Positions 1 through 10,554 of a DNA stretch of 64,000 nt are shown piece after piece. The first letter of the stretch is position 1. Each line of letters begins with the position of its first letter. Origin of the DNA: Aquimarina sp. BL5 (GTDB lineage Bacteria > Bacteroidota > Bacteroidia > Flavobacteriales > Flavobacteriaceae); NCBI RefSeq assembly GCF_003443675.1, contig NZ_CP031963.1, positions 4,177,501 through 4,241,500 on the forward strand, in the 5' to 3' direction. The notes beneath the pieces were generated by a model. It was not told the origin of the DNA, made no database searches, and saw only the letters and a program-made list of their open reading frames with translations. The position numbers were made by a program, and so were the translations under genes.

Positions 1-1671
1 TTGGGATATCTTATTTTTGGAAGAAATACTAGCAAAGAAGCTGAAGTAGCGCACGCTCACAATAAAGAGGTTTCTGATCAAACATGGACCTGTTCTATGC
101 ATCCACAGATTATGCAATCAGAATCAGGAGATTGTCCCATATGTGGGATGGATTTAATACCTACTGAAACTAATGATTATGGACTAAGTGCAGATCAGTT
201 TAAGATGACCGAAAACGCTATTGCTTTAGCTAATATTCAAACTTCTATTGTAGGAGGAATAATGGTAAATTCTGAAGAGTTAAAACTTTCTGGTAAAATC
301 AAAGAAAATGAAGAAGCTAATACGGCTCAAGTGACTCATTTTTCTGGTCGTATGGAAAAACTTTTTGTAAACTCAGTAGGAGAGCAGGTAGATAAGGGAC
401 AGGCTATTGCTACCATTTATTCACCTGAGTTAGTTGCCGCACAACAAGAACTATTAACCGCTTCAAAACTTAAAAAAAACCAACCGGAATTGTACAAAGC
501 AGTTAGAAATAAATTAAAACTCAGAAAACTTTCCGAAAAGCAGATCAATCAGATAGAATCTTCTGGAGAAATTAAAGAAACTTTTACACTATATTCTCAC
601 GTCTCAGGAGTAGTTTCTCAAAAAATGGTAGAGGAAGGAAATCACATTGATAGAGGTCAGATACTATATAGAATGACAAACTTAAGTACTGTTTGGGCTT
701 CTTTTGACGTTTACGAAAATCAAATTGGATTGATAAAGAAAGGGCAAAGTATCAAAGTCAAAACAAATGCATACCCTAACGAAAATTTTGATGCAACAAT
801 TTCATTTATAGATCCAATTTTGAATGCGACTACAAGAACAATTACTGCAAGAGCAGTATTAAAAAATAGTAATTCAATTTTTAAACCAGGAATGTTTGTT
901 GAGGGAATTATTTCGGTTAATAATGCAGAATCGAATACTACTATTCTAATCCCTAAAAGTAGTATATTATGGACTGGAGAACGCTCTGTTGTGTATGTTA
1001 AGACACAATCTGACCAAGCGGTTTTTGAGATCAGAGAAGTAATCCTTGGTGATTCTAAAGGCGATTCTTATTTGATTCTTGAAGGGCTTAAAAAAGGAGA
1101 AGAAATCGTAACCAATGGAACTTTTACGGTAGATGCTGCCGCTCAATTACAAGGAAAAAAATCCATGATGCAGCGCAATAAGATAACAGATAAGGTTAAT
1201 GATGAAGAAAAAATTAGAGGGATGAATTTGCCTAATAGTTTTCAAAAAGAATTTGCAGCAAACTTATCGGCATACTTTCTTTTAAAAAATGCTTTAGTCG
1301 CAAGTAACCCTAATAACGCTTCTCTGTTTTCGGAACGGATGCTAAGAGGGTTAAAAACCATAAATACTTCTGAATTACAAAAAAAAGAATTGCATAATGT
1401 TAATATGATTATTCAAAATTTAGAAGGAATGGTCGATAAAGAAGATTTAAAAGATCAACGGGAGCATTTTGTAATGCTTAATGAAAGTTTAGAAGCATTA
1501 ATTAAAAATTTGGGCACTCTTTCAGATACAATCTATATCCAAAAATGTCCTATGGCAAATAGTAATAAAGGAGCTATTTGGTTGAGTAAAGAAGAAGAAA
1601 TCAGAAACCCTTATTTTGGAGACCAAATGCTTACTTGTGGCAGCGTGATTGAGACTTTAAGTAAAAATTGA
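1..1671 (+). CDS. CusB/HlyD-family efflux RND periplasmic adaptor with metal-binding domain, 5'-truncated
   Basis: Periplasmic adaptor of a tripartite heavy-metal (probably copper/silver) RND pump, linking inner-membrane permease to outer-membrane channel. The frame is open from base 1, and the first codon (TTG, Leu) lies in what looks like the end of an N-terminal membrane anchor, so the true start is upstream of the window. Residues 31-50 form a heavy-metal-binding domain (CSMHP and CPICGM). An HlyD-type barrel-sandwich/beta-barrel core follows to about residue 390. The C-terminal part from about residue 415 resembles DUF3347, with CPMA at 516-519, NPYFGD and a final TCG near 546 as probable copper ligands. 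The rest of the pump must lie upstream. No downstream partner is present in this window. Confidence 0.88.
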   Translation: MGYLIFGRNTSKEAEVAHAHNKEVSDQTWTCSMHPQIMQSESGDCPICGMDLIPTETNDYGLSADQFKMTENAIALANIQTSIVGGIMVNSEELKLSGKIKENEEANTAQVTHFSGRMEKLFVNSVGEQVDKGQAIATIYSPELVAAQQELLTASKLKKNQPELYKAVRNKLKLRKLSEKQINQIESSGEIKETFTLYSHVSGVVSQKMVEEGNHIDRGQILYRMTNLSTVWASFDVYENQIGLIKKGQSIKVKTNAYPNENFDATISFIDPILNATTRTITARAVLKNSNSIFKPGMFVEGIISVNNAESNTTILIPKSSILWTGERSVVYVKTQSDQAVFEIREVILGDSKGDSYLILEGLKKGEEIVTNGTFTVDAAAQLQGKKSMMQRNKITDKVNDEEKIRGMNLPNSFQKEFAANLSAYFLLKNALVASNPNNASLFSERMLRGLKTINTSELQKKELHNVNMIIQNLEGMVDKEDLKDQREHFVMLNESLEALIKNLGTLSDTIYIQKCPMANSNKGAIWLSKEEEIRNPYFGDQMLTCGSVIETLSKN

Positions 1672-1689
1672 TATACATTCTACAGTCGA

Positions 1690-1712
1690 TTTTAACATTG
1701 TGAATGTTAAAA
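1690..1712 (+). terminator. Hairpin after the efflux adaptor gene
   Basis: A perfect 10-bp inverted repeat (TTTTAACATT, 3-nt loop, AATGTTAAAA) begins 18 nt after the adaptor stop codon. It is AT-rich and is not followed by a clean T run, so it could be a weak terminator or only a 3'-end stabilising hairpin. Confidence 0.4.
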
Positions 1713-1898
1713 TATTAACTTATTGTTTCAATTGTAGGCCAAAACAACGTATCTTTAATGTAGGGAAATATTGGATTACGTTTTTTAATAGATTACAATT
1801 GCTAGAGCTGTATGGTTTTTTTATAATGAAAAAACGATACGGATGCTTATCATTCTGCTTAAGTTATTCTAATAAATGTAATCAGAAACGAAAGGGAT

Positions 1899-2657
1899 AT
1901 GGTAAAAAAACTACTATTTATTACATTTTTAGCCTTACTTTTTTCTTGTAAGGAAACTTCAGTAACTACGATGGCTAGTGCAAGTACGTTAGCTTTGTTA
2001 GAGAAATCTAAATCTATTCAATTACGTGCGGCAAGGGTGGAAAAGCATATGCAACAATGGCAAGACTCCTTGGATAGGTATGATAATCAAAAAGGGACTC
2101 AAAATCAGGTAAAGGATGATGAATTTGTAGACATAGAAAAATTGTCAAACTATTTCGTCTTAGATATGAAATATGCTACAAAAGATAATTTTTTAAAAAA
2201 GGCAGTGTATTCTTGTGAACGATGTTATGTGAGAGGTGTGGTGGCAAAGGCTTTGATTAGTGCCAATAAGGATTTCATGAAGAAAGGTTATAGAATTAAA
2301 CTATTTGATTGTTATCGTCCTTATAGTGTACAGAAAAAAATGTGGAAAATCTTTCCTAATCCTGGTTATGTGGCTGATCCAAAAGGAGGTTCAATTCATA
2401 ACAAAGGTGCTGCAGTAGATATTACACTTACAGATTTACAAGGCAATCAATTGGATATGGGTACTGATTTTGATCATTTTGGTAAAGAGGCGCATCATGC
2501 TTATAAAGAATTATCTGATGAAGTTATAGCGAACCGTAAATTGTTAAGAGAGATAATGGAAAAACATGGTTTCTCTATTATAAGAACAGAGTGGTGGCAT
2601 TACAATTTTAAAAATAAGAAATTCAAGATTTCTGATTTTAGATGGAAATGTGATTAA
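1899..2657 (+). CDS. D-alanyl-D-alanine dipeptidase (VanX/DdpX-like, peptidase M15D) lipoprotein
   Basis: Zinc dipeptidase that cleaves D-Ala-D-Ala or related dipeptides from peptidoglycan turnover. The N-terminus is a lipoprotein signal with lipobox LFSC (Cys17), so it is exported and lipid-anchored. The M15 motif SIHNKGAAVD (165-174) supplies His167 and Asp174. EWWHYNF (231-237) supplies catalytic Glu231 and zinc ligand His234. CYRPY at 138-142 carries the conserved Arg140. Residues 18-75 are a low-complexity linker. The gene stands alone, with 227 bp upstream and a convergent neighbour 28 bp downstream. No van regulatory or ligase genes are nearby, so a housekeeping cell-wall recycling role is more likely than glycopeptide resistance. 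Confidence 0.88.
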   Translation: MVKKLLFITFLALLFSCKETSVTTMASASTLALLEKSKSIQLRAARVEKHMQQWQDSLDRYDNQKGTQNQVKDDEFVDIEKLSNYFVLDMKYATKDNFLKKAVYSCERCYVRGVVAKALISANKDFMKKGYRIKLFDCYRPYSVQKKMWKIFPNPGYVADPKGGSIHNKGAAVDITLTDLQGNQLDMGTDFDHFGKEAHHAYKELSDEVIANRKLLREIMEKHGFSIIRTEWWHYNFKNKKFKISDFRWKCD

Positions 2658-2685
2658 AAATAGACAATATAAAGTCTTGTACAGT

Positions 2686-3984
2686 CTATCGATTAAACGG
2701 CTTTTCATTGATCCAATGAAATCCTCTATTAATTAATGGAAATTCTGATCGTTCCTTCTTTTTAGTAACTATTTTAAGATTGTCACATTTGTAAGTTCCT
2801 TCAAAAATATAGATACTATCATTTATGCGATATGAAAAACTTCTTATATCTGCACTGTCACCATATGAAATTAAATTTAATTTTTGCGACGTTGAATCTG
2901 TTTTTTCTTTAAGCCGGATGAACGTTTCATTCATAGTTTGAATATTACTATATCGTTTATCTATAATTAGACGTTTCCAGCGGATAGTATCTGTAGTTAA
3001 TGGAGGTATAGTATCGTTATTTTTAATAAATTCTGTTACTTCGTATATGCCAAATAAAGCAGATTTTGGTGCTTTTTTCCCCCATTGCTTTTCGCCTTCA
3101 ATAGATCCTTCGATATTGGTGTAAAATAGATATCCTATAACTATGATTTTGATTGAAATAGCAGCAATTTTTAGTTTCTTTTTGGTGAAGTATTGAGGAA
3201 GCTCTTTAGGTTTGACTTCTTTGTTTAAAACAAAGAAATTTAAGATGTTTTTAATATCAGGTGTTAATAGGAATACTCCCATTATTGTTAATAGCCCACT
3301 ATATAATTTTACAGGAATATCATAACTCATATTCATCATAAATACGTTGAACATTACCGCAACAACCATAAATGCTCCTAAAATAGTGGTTTTTCTAAAA
3401 ATTAGTAATATTCCGGCTATAATTTCCGCATAACCAGAAAATCTAGTGTATGTATCGCTATACTCCATAAAATTCCACATCAGGCCCATAGGAGATTGAT
3501 TACCAAAAGTTTTGATGAGGTCAATATTTTTTAATTCCGAAAATTGAAGTGTAAACGCCTTGGAGAATCCATAAGAAAACATAGTTGTGATTAGATAATA
3601 TCTTACCAGAGTTCTTGTATAAAGTAATAATTTATTATAGTTGGATCTTTTAAAATCGATAATGCTCCAAATAATAGTTGTAATAATTGTAAGTAATAGA
3701 GTAACAAACTGAAAGACATAATCAGTAGTAGTGTCTCCGCTACCCGTGGGGCCCATTGGTAACTCATAAGGAATGTTTAGAATGTGTTTTCCCGCCCAAA
3801 TACATAATTGATCAAGTCCGTCATAATAGAAAGAAAAAACATTTCCCAATCCGGGAATCAAACCAATGTAATAAAAAGGAAAAGGAAAAATGTTTAAAAA
3901 GAGATAAACAAAAAAGAATCTAAATAAAATTTTTGTACTTAGTTTCCAACTAGTTTGAGTACTGATATCTTGTGTAACTGACAT
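2686..3984 (-). CDS. DoxX-like multispanning membrane protein
   Basis: A 432-residue integral membrane protein. A hydrophobic N-terminal helix begins near residue 25, several further helices lie between about 85 and 250, and another lies near 270-290. The final 135 residues are soluble and polar, with an IRWKRLIIDKRYS-type beta-rich stretch. The membrane part resembles DoxX-like proteins (YAEIIAGILLIFRKTTILGA is typical). Family members are linked to redox or respiratory functions, but no catalytic residues are evident, so function is unassigned. It converges on the dipeptidase gene. Upstream, 157 bp separate it from the malate synthase stop and hold that gene's terminator, so it probably has its own promoter. 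Confidence 0.6.
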   Translation of the reverse strand: MSVTQDISTQTSWKLSTKILFRFFFVYLFLNIFPFPFYYIGLIPGLGNVFSFYYDGLDQLCIWAGKHILNIPYELPMGPTGSGDTTTDYVFQFVTLLLTIITTIIWSIIDFKRSNYNKLLLYTRTLVRYYLITTMFSYGFSKAFTLQFSELKNIDLIKTFGNQSPMGLMWNFMEYSDTYTRFSGYAEIIAGILLIFRKTTILGAFMVVAVMFNVFMMNMSYDIPVKLYSGLLTIMGVFLLTPDIKNILNFFVLNKEVKPKELPQYFTKKKLKIAAISIKIIVIGYLFYTNIEGSIEGEKQWGKKAPKSALFGIYEVTEFIKNNDTIPPLTTDTIRWKRLIIDKRYSNIQTMNETFIRLKEKTDSTSQKLNLISYGDSADIRSFSYRINDSIYIFEGTYKCDNLKIVTKKKERSEFPLINRGFHWINEKPFNR

Positions 3985-4063
3985 TTGATTGATGGTTTAG
4001 TTGTGCTACTTTTATAAGACTACAAGTGCCATTAAACGTTACAAATATTTTTCATATCAAAAA

Positions 4064-4090
4064 ACAGCATTCGCAAACTGCGAATGCTGT
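4064..4090 (-). terminator. Rho-independent terminator of malate synthase
   Basis: An 11-bp perfect inverted repeat (ACAGCATTCGC / GCGAATGCTGT, 5-nt loop) starts about 50 nt after the malate synthase stop. Read on the minus strand it is followed by a run of six T. Confidence 0.8.
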
Positions 4091-4140
4091 AAGAGCACAA
4101 TTGTAAAATCGGAAAAAATTAGAATTGTTTCTATGTTTGC

Positions 4141-5739
4141 TTATAAGTATTTATATGCTTGTGTTGTTAAAAATTCATCGAACTCTTCAGAAGTGACTAG
4201 ATTATAGAAAATCTGAATAGCATTCTGATAATTTTTACTTTCGAAAAGAGCCTTTCCTGCCTGTTTTTCCACAGTTTTTAGTTCATCTTCAAAAATCATA
4301 TGAAACATGTTTTCATTAAGTGTTAAACCATTATCCATTTTGACTTCATTCTTAAGCCATTGCCAGATCTGAGTTCTACTAATTTCGGCAGTTGCAGCAT
4401 CTTCCATAAGATCATATAAGGCAACCGCACCATTTCCGCCTAACCAAGTGGCAATGTAGTGAATTCCTACATTTATGTTTTTTCTAATTCCATTTTCAGT
4501 AATGGTTCCCTGAGGGATTTCCAGAAGATTTTCTTCTGTAACTACAACATCACTTCTTTTTACATCTAATTGATTAGGCTCTTGCATGTGCATATCAAAA
4601 ACATGCATCGCTAATGGTACTAATCCAGGATGAGCTACCCAAGTACCATCATGACCATTCTTTACTTCACGTTCTTTGTCTGCTTTTACTTTCGCAAAAG
4701 CAAGTTTATTGCGCTCTTCATCACCTTTAATAGGAATCTGAGCTGCCATACCACCTATAGCTAAAATATTTCGCTTATGACATCTTTGGATTACACGTTT
4801 ACTATACGCGTCCATAAAAGGACTGGTCATTGTTACCTGATCACGATCTGGAACTACAAATCCTTTATGGTTTCTTAGTTTTTTGATATAACTGAATATA
4901 TAATCCCATCTACCGCAATTAAGACCAACAATATGTTCTTTTAATGCATAGATGATTTCGTCTAATTGAAAACTTGCCGTAATGGTTTCTACTAATACGG
5001 TTACTTTAATGGTAGCATGTTCCATACCTAAATACTCTTCGGAGAAATCGATCACATCATTCCACCATATCGCTTCGGTAAAATGCTCTAATTTTGGTAT
5101 GTAGTAGTAAGGAGCAGTGCCGTTTTCTTTTAATTGTTCATTGTTATGGAATACATACAATGCAAAATCAAATAAGGAAGCACTGATCTCTTCGTCTTCA
5201 ATTAAAAGGTGTTTTTCATTAAGGTGTAATCCTCTAGGACGTACAATTAATGTAGCTACTTCTTCATTAAGTTGGTACGTTTTATCTTTTTTAGGATTGT
5301 AGAACGAAATAGTTTTATTAACAGCATCTGTAAGATTTTTTTGTCCTTGTAGGCAGTTCTCCCATAAAGGAGCGTTACTGTCTTCAAAATCTGCCATGAA
5401 TGTTTTTGCACCAGAATTCAATGCATTAATGACCATTTTTCTGTCTACAGGACCAGTAATCTCCACTCTACGATCCTGAAGATCTGAAGGGATTGGAGCT
5501 GCTGACCATTCACTATTGCGAATCTCCTTGGTGTTTTCTGGAAACGATGGATAGGTTTCCAGATCAAACAACTGTTGCTGTTGTTCTCTGTTTCTTAAAA
5601 GTGCCAATCGTCTCTTATCAAAACGATTATGCAATGCTTCTAGAAAAGCTAAAGCACCATCCGTAAGAATCTCTGGATGATAATTTTTCACCTCTTTCCT
5701 AAAGCTAATTTTCTGATTTAGGTTTGTTTGAATCTCCAT
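4141..5739 (-). CDS. aceB: Malate synthase A
   Basis: Condenses glyoxylate with acetyl-CoA to malate, the second step of the glyoxylate shunt used on acetate or fatty acids. Length is 532 aa, as for the A isoform. Visible motifs are VRPRG at 166-170 (catalytic Arg), LVETITA with Glu251, GLNCGRWDYIFS at 272-283, GTWVAHPGLV at 365-374, and LMEDAATAEISR in the C-terminal part (catalytic Asp region). Isocitrate lyase is often adjacent but is not in this window. The gene is divergent from a RamB/ScfR-type regulator with a 14-bp palindrome in the 210-bp gap, which suggests regulation by acyl-CoA or acetate status as known for RamB in corynebacteria. Confidence 0.96.
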   Translation of the reverse strand: MEIQTNLNQKISFRKEVKNYHPEILTDGALAFLEALHNRFDKRRLALLRNREQQQQLFDLETYPSFPENTKEIRNSEWSAAPIPSDLQDRRVEITGPVDRKMVINALNSGAKTFMADFEDSNAPLWENCLQGQKNLTDAVNKTISFYNPKKDKTYQLNEEVATLIVRPRGLHLNEKHLLIEDEEISASLFDFALYVFHNNEQLKENGTAPYYYIPKLEHFTEAIWWNDVIDFSEEYLGMEHATIKVTVLVETITASFQLDEIIYALKEHIVGLNCGRWDYIFSYIKKLRNHKGFVVPDRDQVTMTSPFMDAYSKRVIQRCHKRNILAIGGMAAQIPIKGDEERNKLAFAKVKADKEREVKNGHDGTWVAHPGLVPLAMHVFDMHMQEPNQLDVKRSDVVVTEENLLEIPQGTITENGIRKNINVGIHYIATWLGGNGAVALYDLMEDAATAEISRTQIWQWLKNEVKMDNGLTLNENMFHMIFEDELKTVEKQAGKALFESKNYQNAIQIFYNLVTSEEFDEFLTTQAYKYL

Positions 5740-5880
5740 CGTTTTAAAGTTTAAAATTGTTAGTTAATAAGACCTTTTGAATTGCCTGCTAATAGTAATT
5801 TTTTCTTAAATGCCCGTTATGGGCTTTCATAACTATATCGTTTGAGTGAACAATATTAAAAAAAAGTTTTTTATAAAACA

Positions 5881-5894
5881 AGCGAACGTTCGCT
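5881..5894. promoter_or_regulatory. Perfect 14-bp palindrome, candidate operator for the malate synthase regulator
   Basis: AGCGAACGTTCGCT is fully self-complementary and unusually GC-rich for this AT-rich gap. It lies between malate synthase (minus) and the ScfR-type regulator (plus), about 20 bp upstream of the regulator's predicted -33 element. A palindromic operator bound by the regulator dimer is the simplest reading. This is inference from position and symmetry. Confidence 0.55.
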
Positions 5895-5913
5895 AAATAT
5901 GAAATATTTGTTT

Positions 5914-5944
5914 TTGAAAATGCTCGCAGAAATTGTTACTTTTG
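5914..5944 (+). promoter_or_regulatory. Bacteroidota-type promoter of the ScfR-type regulator
   Basis: TTG (5914-5916), a 20-nt spacer and TACTTTTG (5937-5944) match TTG-N17-23-TAnnTTTG. The -7 box ends 5 nt before the ATG at 5950, so the transcript would be nearly leaderless. It also argues against the upstream in-frame ATG at 5899. Confidence 0.5.
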
Positions 5945-5949
5945 GCTTT

Positions 5950-7431
5950 ATGGCAATAGCAGAAGAATATATTAGATTAATTTTTGGTCTGAAAATCAAG
6001 CAGATACGCACGGATAAAGACTTGTCTCTTTTTGGTTTATCTAAATTAAGTGGGTTGTCTAAGTCCTATTTAAATGAGATAGAAAAAGGTAAAAAATACC
6101 CTAAAACGGATAAAATTATTAAGCTTGCAGAAACCTTGGAGGTTCCATATGATAGTTTAGTTTCTTTAAAACTAGACAAAAACCTAGCTCCAATTGGTGA
6201 GATTTTGCAATCGGGAATCCTTGATGAAATTCCACTTGAACTTTTTGGGATACAGCAAAGTGATCTTATCGATATAATTGCTAATGCACCTTCAAAAGTA
6301 AATGCATTTATCAGTACGATTATAGAGATTGCGCAGCACTACAATATGAGTAGAGAAGGGTTCTATCTGGCTTCGTTACGATCATATCAGGAAGCACATA
6401 ACAACTTTTTCAAGGATCTAGAAGATACTGCCATACGTTTTGCAAACTCCTATCAACTAGATTTGTCAGGCAATATAACTGCTGCAGAATTAGAAGAGAT
6501 TTTGATTGAGGAATATGGGTATACTATAAATACAGCTGGAATACCGCATCATGAAGAACTTGATAATTTAAGATCTGTATTTGTTCCAACAACAAAAACG
6601 CTGTTGTTGTCGGATAGAGTAGACGAACCTCAGAAAACCTTTATTTATGCTAAGGAGTTGGGATATCAGTATATGGAAACTAAACAGAGACCTTATACTT
6701 TTACTTGGATCCGCTATGATAATTTTGAAGAAGTGTTGCATAATTTTTATGCTTCTTATTTTGCTGGAGCTTTAATTATACCAAGAAATCATTTAAAGGA
6801 ACATCTTAAGGATCTTTTTAGTACAAAACGATTTTCTGAGAAAGCTTTTCATAAAATAATGAAGTTGTATAATGCTTCTCCCGAGTCCTTTTATCAACGT
6901 CTTACCAATATTTTACCAAAGGATTTTGGAATGCAGAATGTATTCTTTCTAAGATTTACGCATAAAAAAGGAATGGAGCGTTTTAATTTAGTAAAGGAAT
7001 TACATATTACGCATCAGCAGCAGCCACATGCGAATGAAATAGACGAGCATTACTGTAGAAGGTGGATGGCTATTAAGACATTGCAGCGAACTGCAAATGA
7101 AGAGATACCATATTCTTTTGATATTCAGATTTCTGATTACGCAGATACAGATCAACAGTACCTAGTGTTTACATCAGCTACTAAGGATCCGTTTAGAAAA
7201 GATTATTATCGTAGTATAGGAATTGGATTTTTGATTTCATCTGCTTTGGAAAAAAAGATTAATTTTGTAAATGATTCTAAAATACCAAAAATAAAAGTTG
7301 GTGTCACCTGCGAATCTTGTTCTATTATGGATTGCGAAGTTAGAAAAGCACCACCTAAACGATTACTAGCAAAAGAGAAATATAAAAGAACTTCTAAGTT
7401 AGTGGCAGATATTGTGAAGGAGTATTCTTAA
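5950..7431 (+). CDS. XRE-family regulator with short-chain fatty acyl (ScfR/RamB-type) domain
   Basis: A 493-aa transcription factor. The HTH occupies about residues 10-65 (LSLFGLSKLSGLSKSYLNEI), followed by a long central region and the C-terminal ScfR-type domain with the cysteine cluster CESCSIMDC near residues 457-465. Homologues such as RamB and PrpC-type regulators sense acyl-CoA intermediates and control glyoxylate-shunt or propionate genes. I chose ATG 5950 over the in-frame ATG at 5899: family members begin a few residues before EEYIRLIFGLK, and the longer start would lie upstream of a good -7 box. Divergent orientation to malate synthase strongly suggests that gene as a target. Confidence 0.85.
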   Translation: MAIAEEYIRLIFGLKIKQIRTDKDLSLFGLSKLSGLSKSYLNEIEKGKKYPKTDKIIKLAETLEVPYDSLVSLKLDKNLAPIGEILQSGILDEIPLELFGIQQSDLIDIIANAPSKVNAFISTIIEIAQHYNMSREGFYLASLRSYQEAHNNFFKDLEDTAIRFANSYQLDLSGNITAAELEEILIEEYGYTINTAGIPHHEELDNLRSVFVPTTKTLLLSDRVDEPQKTFIYAKELGYQYMETKQRPYTFTWIRYDNFEEVLHNFYASYFAGALIIPRNHLKEHLKDLFSTKRFSEKAFHKIMKLYNASPESFYQRLTNILPKDFGMQNVFFLRFTHKKGMERFNLVKELHITHQQQPHANEIDEHYCRRWMAIKTLQRTANEEIPYSFDIQISDYADTDQQYLVFTSATKDPFRKDYYRSIGIGFLISSALEKKINFVNDSKIPKIKVGVTCESCSIMDCEVRKAPPKRLLAKEKYKRTSKLVADIVKEYS

Positions 7432-7450
7432 TAAGAAACAATTTAAAATA

Positions 7451-8221
7451 TTAACCAAATACCTTACTCAGTTTACCTAAGTATTGCGATGTAGTTTCTT
7501 TTAGATACATTCCCATCGCGATAGCTGTTTTGTCAAGTAGATTTATTTTAAAAAATGAATAATCAAATTGATGTAGTTGTCCACTGGTTAGGGAAATTCG
7601 TTTTTGCGCCAAAATTTCACATTCAGAACGTGATATATTATTGATTCCTCCAATATCAATATATGTACGCAGTCGATCTTCAGTATTGGTTAAAGCTTCT
7701 TCTAAAATTGATAAGCTCGTCGCTGCATCTGCGAGAATTTTTCGTTGGATATTAATGTGGTCAATAGCTATTTCTTTATCAGATTGCACCTGTTTATCGG
7801 TCTTTTCAATAGAATAATAATCCTTGTCAATATCGCGATTAAACTGTTTGATTGTTTGTAAATGGATGTGCCCTAAATCTAGCATGGGTGTGATAATAGC
7901 TGTAAATTTAGTTTGAAGTACTGCATAATATGATCGTTCGTTAGCTAATGAGCCTTGATCATGTTTGTCTTTTGCTATCAGAAAAAAATCAAGTATTCCT
8001 TTTTCGACTTCATAGTCCACAGCTCTGGTACGAGTTAATAATTGAGAAAATGGTTCCGCCTTTGTAGTAAACTGTTTAATTAAAATTAGTATCTCATCCA
8101 AAGATTCTTTTCCCGTTTCCTGAAAACGATCATTATCTAAGTCTATAGGTTCAGGCTTGTGATCAGTAGGCTTGTTTTTCTTTCCGCTGTCTTCAAATAA
8201 GTCATCATATAAACTAGGCAT
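7451..8221 (-). CDS. Hypothetical helical cytoplasmic protein
   Basis: A 256-aa protein without signal peptide or membrane segment. Residues 1-40 are charged and probably disordered. The remainder is rich in helix-forming residues, with coiled-coil-like stretches around 70-190 (for example DKDYYSIEKTDKQVQSDKEIAIDH). I do not recognise a family. It converges on the regulator gene with a 19-bp gap. Upstream is about 240 bp and a hairpin before groEL, so it is probably a separate unit. Function unknown. Confidence 0.7.
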   Translation of the reverse strand: MPSLYDDLFEDSGKKNKPTDHKPEPIDLDNDRFQETGKESLDEILILIKQFTTKAEPFSQLLTRTRAVDYEVEKGILDFFLIAKDKHDQGSLANERSYYAVLQTKFTAIITPMLDLGHIHLQTIKQFNRDIDKDYYSIEKTDKQVQSDKEIAIDHINIQRKILADAATSLSILEEALTNTEDRLRTYIDIGGINNISRSECEILAQKRISLTSGQLHQFDYSFFKINLLDKTAIAMGMYLKETTSQYLGKLSKVFG

Positions 8222-8322
8222 GCTACTATTGAAAGTTAAAGTTGGTTTATTTTTATTAGTTCAAAGATACTGTTTTTCGAAAAGGATTGTACCATACGTT
8301 ATTGACACCGTTATGAATTACA

Positions 8323-8352
8323 AACCCCGTTTCAAACTTTTGAAACGGGGTT
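8323..8352. terminator. Strong hairpin, probable groEL terminator
   Basis: A 14-bp perfect stem (AACCCCGTTTCAAA / TTTGAAACGGGGTT) with a 2-nt loop, located 108 nt beyond the groEL stop. The better T run (TTATTTTTTTT) is on the plus strand and only a short one is on the minus strand, although groEL reads on the minus strand. It may work in both directions. Confidence 0.65.
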
Positions 8353-8459
8353 TTATTTTTTTTAGCAATGAATTTATTCTTAATGAATTTGCTAAATAAC
8401 TTCGCTGTCGTCGTGCAATCCACAAACAAGCTAAATAAATAGCCTGCGGTGGCTCACCG

Positions 8460-10124
<1,665 letters not shown>

Positions 10125-10132
10125 TCAGTTTT

Positions 10133-10408
10133 TTAAACAATCGCTAGGATATCATCCTCACGCATAATTAAATAGTCTTTTCCATCTAATTTTAATTCAG
10201 TACCGGAATACTTCCCGTAAAGTACAGTATCACCAACTTTAACAGTCATTTCGTGATCCTTTTTACCGCTACCTACAGCAGCTACCTTACCTTTTTGTTG
10301 CTTTTCTTGTGCTGAATCAGGGATATATAATCCTGAAGCTGTTTGCGTTTCAGCTGGAAGTGGTTCAACAACCACACGATCTGAAAGAGGTTTAATATTT
10401 ACTCCCAT
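10133..10408 (-). CDS. groES: Co-chaperonin GroES (10 kDa)
   Basis: Lid of the GroEL chamber, 91 aa. It starts [17 protein letters not shown], has the mobile loop around residues 17-34 ([17 protein letters not shown]) that contacts GroEL, and the [19 protein letters not shown] beta-barrel strand typical of the family near the end. First gene of the groESL operon. Confidence 0.99.
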   Translation of the reverse strand: MGVNIKPLSDRVVVEPLPAETQTASGLYIPDSAQEKQQKGKVAAVGSGKKDHEMTVKVGDTVLYGKYSGTELKLDGKDYLIMREDDILAIV

Positions 10409-10463
10409 TATAATTAGTTTTATATTTTAAAATTAAAATGAATTATTTGATGCTATGTATTTC

Positions 10464-10495
10464 AGAAATTATGCCAGTGATGTGATACTGACAAA
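10464..10495 (-). promoter_or_regulatory. groESL promoter with inverted repeat in the spacer
   Basis: On the minus strand: TTTG (10492-10495), a 20-nt spacer, then TAATTTCT (10464-10471), close to TAnnTTTG. The spacer is almost entirely an inverted repeat (TGTCAGT-N8-ACTGGCA, one mismatch, 10472-10493). A repressor or heat-shock regulator bound there would block RNA polymerase. It differs from the CIRCE element of HrcA. Confidence 0.5.
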
Positions 10496-10502
10496 TTGAA
10501 AC

Positions 10503-10538
10503 AAAAAATGCCGACTGTATGACAAGTCGGCATTTTTT
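10503..10538 (-). terminator. Terminator of the miaB-secG operon
   Basis: A 14-bp perfect stem (AAAAAATGCCGACT / AGTCGGCATTTTTT) with an 8-nt loop, 16 nt after the secG stop. T runs flank both sides, so it can act in both directions. Confidence 0.88.
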
Positions 10539-10554
10539 GTTTGTTCTACAAGAA

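Noticed and set aside
1700..1951. 83-codon plus-strand ORF overlapping the start of the dipeptidase gene
   Set aside because: Composition is unlike a protein, it overlaps the well-supported lipoprotein signal in another frame, and it has no ribosome site.
4001..4207. 68-codon plus-strand ORF
   Set aside because: It spans the malate synthase terminator hairpin and the end of that gene on the other strand.
5899..5949. Upstream start for the ScfR-type regulator
   Set aside because: A good -7 box (5937-5944) lies after it and family members begin at the later methionine.
10460..10480. Sigma-54 promoter upstream of groES (TGGCA-like)
   Set aside because: The -12 element does not follow at the required distance, while the TTTG/TAATTTCT pair does fit.
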